DNA of 47,777 bases, taken from NCBI RefSeq assembly GCF_026169115.1, contig NZ_JAPFEA010000020.1:1-47777 (forward strand), given 5' to 3'. A program made the position numbers and the translations under genes. Position 1 is the first letter of the stretch. Each line of letters opens with the position of its first letter. Shown piece after piece: positions 43,802 to 47,777 of the stretch. Under the pieces are notes generated by a model. That model did no database searches. It had not been told where the DNA came from and saw nothing but the letters and a program-made list of their open reading frames with translations. This DNA comes from Intestinimonas sp. Its GTDB lineage: Bacteria; Bacillota; Clostridia; Oscillospirales; Oscillospiraceae.

Positions 43802-46800
43802 TCAGGCAGTGACAGTGATCTCGTAAGTCAGAACCAGATCAGCATAGCCAGCATGGGTAACGGTGACAGTGACGGTAACGGTTTTACCAATGTCCTCGGC
43901 AACGATGCTGTAAGCGGCATCAGTGGTGTCGGTACCGGCACCATCAATGGCATACTCCACAGTAGTGCTAGCAGAAGGAGTATTGGTGACCTTCAGGGTG
44001 TTGCCCTCCTCGGCGCTGCTCACGGTAACAGCATTGCTGCTGTGGTTCAGCAGGTTACCGCTACTAGCAACGGTAGGGGCATCTGTAGCGCCGGTCCCCT
44101 GCTCACCCACCAGGGCCAGAGCGGTAGGAGCGGCAGCCTTGGTCTGCTCAACAGCCACAGTGTAGGTCTTCTCAAAGTTCTTGTGGCCGTCCTCGGTGAC
44201 AACAACCTTGATCTCCAGGGTCTTCCCGGTGATGTTGGCGGTGGTCAGAGCGAAGTTCTTGGAGTCGCCGGAACCCTGCATCTCCTCCACAACCGGCTTG
44301 CCATTGGCAGTGATGGTGATGTACTGGTCAGCGGTCACAGTGTAGGAGATCTTGGCGGTGCTGCCGGCAATACCGGTCACCTTGGGGGAGGTGGTGAGCA
44401 GGTTGCCCTGATCAGCGGTGATACCAGAGCCGGTACCAGCAGCGATGGTCAGAACGGTGGGAGCAGCAGTATCAGCGGGAGCTCTGACGACGCACGCGGT
44501 GCTCTTAGCGGTGGCCTTGGCGCCGGTGCTCAGGGTGTTGGTGGCGATGACGTAGTAGGTCCCAGCCTCAGTGGGGGTGTAGGTAGCGGAGGTAGCGCCG
44601 GAGACAGCCTCGTCCTCAGCGCCGCCAACGCCCTTCTTGTACCACTGATAGCTCACGGTGCCACCGTCAGTGACAGTAGCGTTGACGGTCAGAGTGGCGT
44701 AACCAGTCTGGGAGGCAGACAGGTCGGTGCTGAAGGTGGGAGCCGCAGCGCCAGTCAGGATGACCAGCTCGTCAACGGAGTAAGCGGACTGATCCTCGGA
44801 GACAACCACGATGTAGTAGGGGTTGCCGGCAGACAGGCTGGCCACGTCGGTGGCAGCAACGGCAGCAGCCAGATTAGCGGGCTTGGAGGCCGCGATCACG
44901 ACCTTGCTGCCCACGGGGACGATCAGGTCGCCCTTGATGTCAGCGATGGTGGTGCTGGTGGTCTGGTACTTGCCGTTGACCTTCTCCAGGTCAGTGGTGC
45001 CGGGCTCCTTGATGTCCAGGATGCCCTTGTTGTCGGTGGAGTAAGCCTGGAGCAGGTAGATGCCGTAAGCCTTGTTCTCGGTGTCGAAGACCACGGTGAC
45101 GTAGTCGTTCTTGGACACGTTGGTGATGATGGCGGTGTCGCCGCCGTCGATCTCGGCCATGGCGGTGCCATCGGTGATCTTCACCTCGGTGCCGTCAGCC
45201 AGCATCACGCGCTTGCCGTCGGCCAGCTTGACGAAGTCAGTTCTGGCGAAGGTGCTGTTGGTCTCGGTCAGCTGATAGACGCCCTTGCTGGTGATGGTGT
45301 AGTTGTAGGGCTTCTTGGCCAGGTTGGTGGCCTTGGAGTCCACGGAGATGCCCTCGACCAGCTTGCCGTCGATGACAGCGTCATAGATGGCGTACTCGCC
45401 ATTGCTCTTCACATAGCGGTAGAGGTACAGGACGTTGGCGGAGGTCACCTTGTCGGTGGTGACGATCAGAGCCTCGGCCACGCCGTCGTTGTCACGGTCC
45501 ACATAGCGCACGCCGGACAGGTCGGTGGTGCCGTTGCCCACGATCAGGTCGAAGGAGGGAGCCTTGTCCTTGCCGCCGTAGGTCTCCACGCTCTTCACGC
45601 CGCTCTTGTCGCTCTTGAGGAGGGCATAGTAGAAGATGGTGTCGCTGTCGACAGCGATCTTGGTGTTGGTAGTGTCATTCAGCACGGTGACATCGCCGCT
45701 GGTGTGCTTCACGTTCTGGTCGGCAGTGCCAAAAGCGATGTTGTTGGCGCCGGTCAGGTCGATCTTGTCGTCGCTGGTGATGTAGTAGCCGTAGACGTTG
45801 CCGGGGATGATGCTAGCGGCGGAGAAGGAATCGCTGCCGTTGAAGTTGTTGACGATGTAGGACTTCTCGGAGCCGTCGGGCAGGACCACGTAGACGCGGA
45901 CGGAGCCGGACATGGCGGTGGCGTCGTCGTTGGTCCGGACGTTGGCCACATAGGCGTAGTCGGTGAAAGCCTCAACGTCGGAGGTGGCGGCCACATAGCC
46001 GAACTTATCCAGGTAGAGGACGATCTCCTTGCCCATGGCGTCGTTCTTGGTGTAGTCCATGGGGTCCTTCAGCTCGCCGTCACGGCTGTTGTAGTCCAGC
46101 TTGCCGCCGGAGAACTTGTAGGTGGTGCCGTCCACGGTCAGGTTGGCCTTGTAGTAGTCGGTGTTGTCGGCCTTGCTGTTGTCCTTGAAGGTCTCCAGCT
46201 TGCCGGTGACGGTCTCAGCCTTGACCACGTAGAGCTTGCCGCCCATCTCGTTGTAGACCACATAGTCGCCCTTGGCCACGTCAGCCAGACCAATGACCTT
46301 CTCGGCCTTGTAGTCCTTGCTGCCGGGCAGGCTGTCGATGGTCAGACCGCCGTCCTTCTCGTCAGAGTCGTAGCGGACGACCTTGCCGAAGCCGTAGGTG
46401 GTCTGGACCACGTACTCGGTCTCGCCGTCGTTGTCGTTGTCGATGAACTTGATCTCGTAGCCGTTCTCCTGAGCGGTCAGGTCGGAGATGCCATTAGTCT
46501 TCTCGCTGCCATTGACACAGGTGGTGTAGGCATTGTTACCGTGTTCATCCTTAGCCAGGTCGATGTCCTCGCCGTCCATGAAGTCGTTGATGTCATCATC
46601 GCCGAAGCTGGCATTGGTGGAGACGACCACGTTCTTACCGGAGTCCATGACGGAGCCCAGAACAACAGCCTTCTCGGTGTTGTTGGGGGAAGCCACGGAG
46701 GGGACAGCGTAGAAGAACACGGAGGTGCCCAGCAGGGAGGCGTCGGTGGAGACCTCGAAGGTGCCCTTGCTGTTGACAGTGCCGCCGGAGGTGGTCACGA

Positions 46801-47620
46801 AGTTGTGGCCCACCTTGGCCAGCTCGTCGCCGTTGGTGATGTCGATGACAGTCTTGCCCTCGAAGTTGTTGGAGGTCTGCTCGTTGCGGACCACCACGCC
46901 CTCGACGCGGACGCCGCCGAACTTCTTGCTCAGCAGGGTCTCGTCCTCCTTCTCCACGCGGGGGATGGAGGTGAGGGAGCCGTCAGGACCGGTGACCAGA
47001 GCGTAGGTGTAGCCCACCATCTCGCAGTTCAGGGCGTTGTAAGCCATCTGAGCGGCGTTGTCGCGGGTCAGGCCGGCGTCCACGTCGATCTTCAGACCGG
47101 CGTAGAGCTTGTTCTGGTTGGCCAGCACGTTGGTGGAGACGGCCCAGTTGGCGCCCACCATGTTCTCGAAGCTGGCGTTGTAGCCCAGAGACACCAGCAG
47201 CATCTTGGCGGCCTCAGTGGCGGTCACGGTGCCGTTGGGATCGAAGGTGCCGTCGCCCTTGCCGGCCACGATGCCCAGCTGGGTGCAGTATTCGATGTAA
47301 GGCTCAGCCCAGTGACCAACGGTGTCGGTGTAGGTGTGGGTGGTGGCGGCGCCCAGGGCAGGGTCGCTGCCGCCGTTCAGGGTGACGCAGATGATCTTGG
47401 CCATCTCGGCACGGGTGACGATCCCGGTGGGATCATAGGAGCCGTTGTCCTTACCGTTGATGACGTTCAGAGTGGTCAGCACGGTGACGGCCTCTTTGTT
47501 GACGATCTCTTCCTTGTCGGAGAAGTCGTCGAGGTTCGCAGCGCCGGCGCCGATGACCATCATGGACATCACCATGACGGAGGCCAGAGCCAGGCTGAGA
47601 GCCCGCTTGAGGTTTCTCAT
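43802..47620 (-). CDS. large SLH-domain S-layer-type surface protein (1272 aa)
   Basis: A signal peptide (MRNLKRALSLALASVMVMSM, cut after AGA) precedes SLH modules at about 35-80 and 95-150 (YDPTGIVTRAEMAKI, TDTVGHWAEPYIEYCTQLGI, FDPNGTVTATEAAKMLL) that bind pyruvylated wall polymer. A third, weaker module may follow. The long middle is beta-rich, acidic and low in Cys. Residues 1000-1272 contain Ig-like strands (GTVSYQWYKKGVG, ATYTPTEAGTYYVIATN) and three BIG-type repeats. Codon use is strongly biased and the ribosome site AGAAGGAGG is ideal, fitting a highly expressed S-layer protein (inference). It is monocistronic. Confidence 0.92.
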   Translation of the reverse strand: MRNLKRALSLALASVMVMSMMVIGAGAANLDDFSDKEEIVNKEAVTVLTTLNVINGKDNGSYDPTGIVTRAEMAKIICVTLNGGSDPALGAATTHTYTDTVGHWAEPYIEYCTQLGIVAGKGDGTFDPNGTVTATEAAKMLLVSLGYNASFENMVGANWAVSTNVLANQNKLYAGLKIDVDAGLTRDNAAQMAYNALNCEMVGYTYALVTGPDGSLTSIPRVEKEDETLLSKKFGGVRVEGVVVRNEQTSNNFEGKTVIDITNGDELAKVGHNFVTTSGGTVNSKGTFEVSTDASLLGTSVFFYAVPSVASPNNTEKAVVLGSVMDSGKNVVVSTNASFGDDDINDFMDGEDIDLAKDEHGNNAYTTCVNGSEKTNGISDLTAQENGYEIKFIDNDNDGETEYVVQTTYGFGKVVRYDSDEKDGGLTIDSLPGSKDYKAEKVIGLADVAKGDYVVYNEMGGKLYVVKAETVTGKLETFKDNSKADNTDYYKANLTVDGTTYKFSGGKLDYNSRDGELKDPMDYTKNDAMGKEIVLYLDKFGYVAATSDVEAFTDYAYVANVRTNDDATAMSGSVRVYVVLPDGSEKSYIVNNFNGSDSFSAASIIPGNVYGYYITSDDKIDLTGANNIAFGTADQNVKHTSGDVTVLNDTTNTKIAVDSDTIFYYALLKSDKSGVKSVETYGGKDKAPSFDLIVGNGTTDLSGVRYVDRDNDGVAEALIVTTDKVTSANVLYLYRYVKSNGEYAIYDAVIDGKLVEGISVDSKATNLAKKPYNYTITSKGVYQLTETNSTFARTDFVKLADGKRVMLADGTEVKITDGTAMAEIDGGDTAIITNVSKNDYVTVVFDTENKAYGIYLLQAYSTDNKGILDIKEPGTTDLEKVNGKYQTTSTTIADIKGDLIVPVGSKVVIAASKPANLAAAVAATDVASLSAGNPYYIVVVSEDQSAYSVDELVILTGAAAPTFSTDLSASQTGYATLTVNATVTDGGTVSYQWYKKGVGGAEDEAVSGATSATYTPTEAGTYYVIATNTLSTGAKATAKSTACVVRAPADTAAPTVLTIAAGTGSGITADQGNLLTTSPKVTGIAGSTAKISYTVTADQYITITANGKPVVEEMQGSGDSKNFALTTANITGKTLEIKVVVTEDGHKNFEKTYTVAVEQTKAAAPTALALVGEQGTGATDAPTVASSGNLLNHSSNAVTVSSAEEGNTLKVTNTPSASTTVEYAIDGAGTDTTDAAYSIVAEDIGKTVTVTVTVTHAGYADLVLTYEITVTA

Positions 47621-47674
47621 TTTGGAATTCCTCCTTCTAAAAATTGTGGTAATTGGAGTATTTTTGCCATTTTT

Positions 47675-47704
47675 CCGAACTTTTTCGGCAATTAGCAAAG
47701 TATA
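47675..47704 (-). promoter_or_regulatory. S-layer gene promoter (-10) and leader hairpin
   Basis: TATACT occurs at 47704-47699 on the minus strand; the -35 region is weak. About 75 nt of AT-rich leader follow, with CCGAA-aaag-TTCGG at 47688-47675 near the 5' end. Such 5' hairpins often stabilise abundant mRNAs; here that is inference. Confidence 0.5.
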
Positions 47705-47777
47705 ACTCCCCTCACCTCTGGGCTCATGATACCCCATCCGACCCCCTCCCGTCAAGGGGATGGAGCCTTTTGTAACA

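Noticed and set aside
43778-47695. 1305-aa plus-strand frame opposite the S-layer-type gene
   Set aside because: It is antisense to a gene with signal peptide, SLH motifs and an ideal ribosome site. The plus-strand product is Gly/Val/Leu low-complexity, as expected from GC-rich codon bias.

Overview
The window looks like a chromosomal segment of a GC-rich, spore-forming gut clostridium of the Oscillospiraceae type (Flavonifractor or Lawsonibacter-like). The reasons are SpoVT, a T-box in front of alaS, a c-di-GMP-I riboswitch, SLH-anchored surface proteins, a DUF4250 protein, TrpXYZ-type ABC genes and GC-rich codon use broken by two AT-rich patches. The species call is an inference. I see no tRNA, rRNA, CRISPR array, transposase or integrase.

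Layout. 1-3.8 kb: a truncated Ig-like surface protein under a c-di-GMP riboswitch, a small conserved ORF, a candidate structured RNA with its own promoter, a REC/degenerate HD-GYP regulator translationally coupled to an Hpt protein, and spoVT. 3.9-8.1 kb: exonuclease III, a phosphopantetheinyl transferase, a glycolipid glycosyltransferase/flippase-like pair and a C_GCAxxG_C_C protein. 8.1-14.5 kb: an operon reading XRE regulator, comEC, holA, RNase M5-like, recG. 14.6-16.1 kb: a gene-free block of inverted repeats and palindromes. 16.1-22.9 kb: HIT protein, an AT-rich hypothetical, T-box-alaS-DUF4250, two membrane proteins and a U32 peptidase. 23-27.1 kb: mltG, a Cys/Asn-rich microprotein, 5-FTHF cyclo-ligase, DJ-1, tmk and a TagA/WecG glycosyltransferase. 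27.2-30.4 kb: a substrate-binding protein/permease/ATPase operon. 30.4-41.6 kb: secreted and envelope proteins (copper-amine-oxidase-like, S41 peptidase with SLH repeats, beta-lactamase-fold hydrolase, LtaS-like sulfatase), an AT-rich DHFR-family gene, a YitT protein and a beta-CASP nuclease. 41.7-43.7 kb: a phage-tail-like orphan between inverted repeat blocks. 43.8-47.6 kb: a large S-layer-type protein.

The most unusual signal is a family of 126-160 bp multi-hairpin elements found three times: in frame inside recG, just after the HIT stop codon, and just after the ABC ATPase stop codon. All three lie in the same orientation relative to the host gene. All share a hairpin with a TTCA(C) loop, and their stems differ by compensatory changes. 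Each is bracketed by a direct duplication of host coding sequence (33, 76 and 43 bp) in which every difference between copies is synonymous. In the two 3'-end cases the duplicated piece ends exactly at the stop codon, and the second copy leads into what looks like the gene's native terminator. I do not recognise this as a described element. A second family (about 110 bp, two copies) supplies the stop codon of the S41 peptidase gene.
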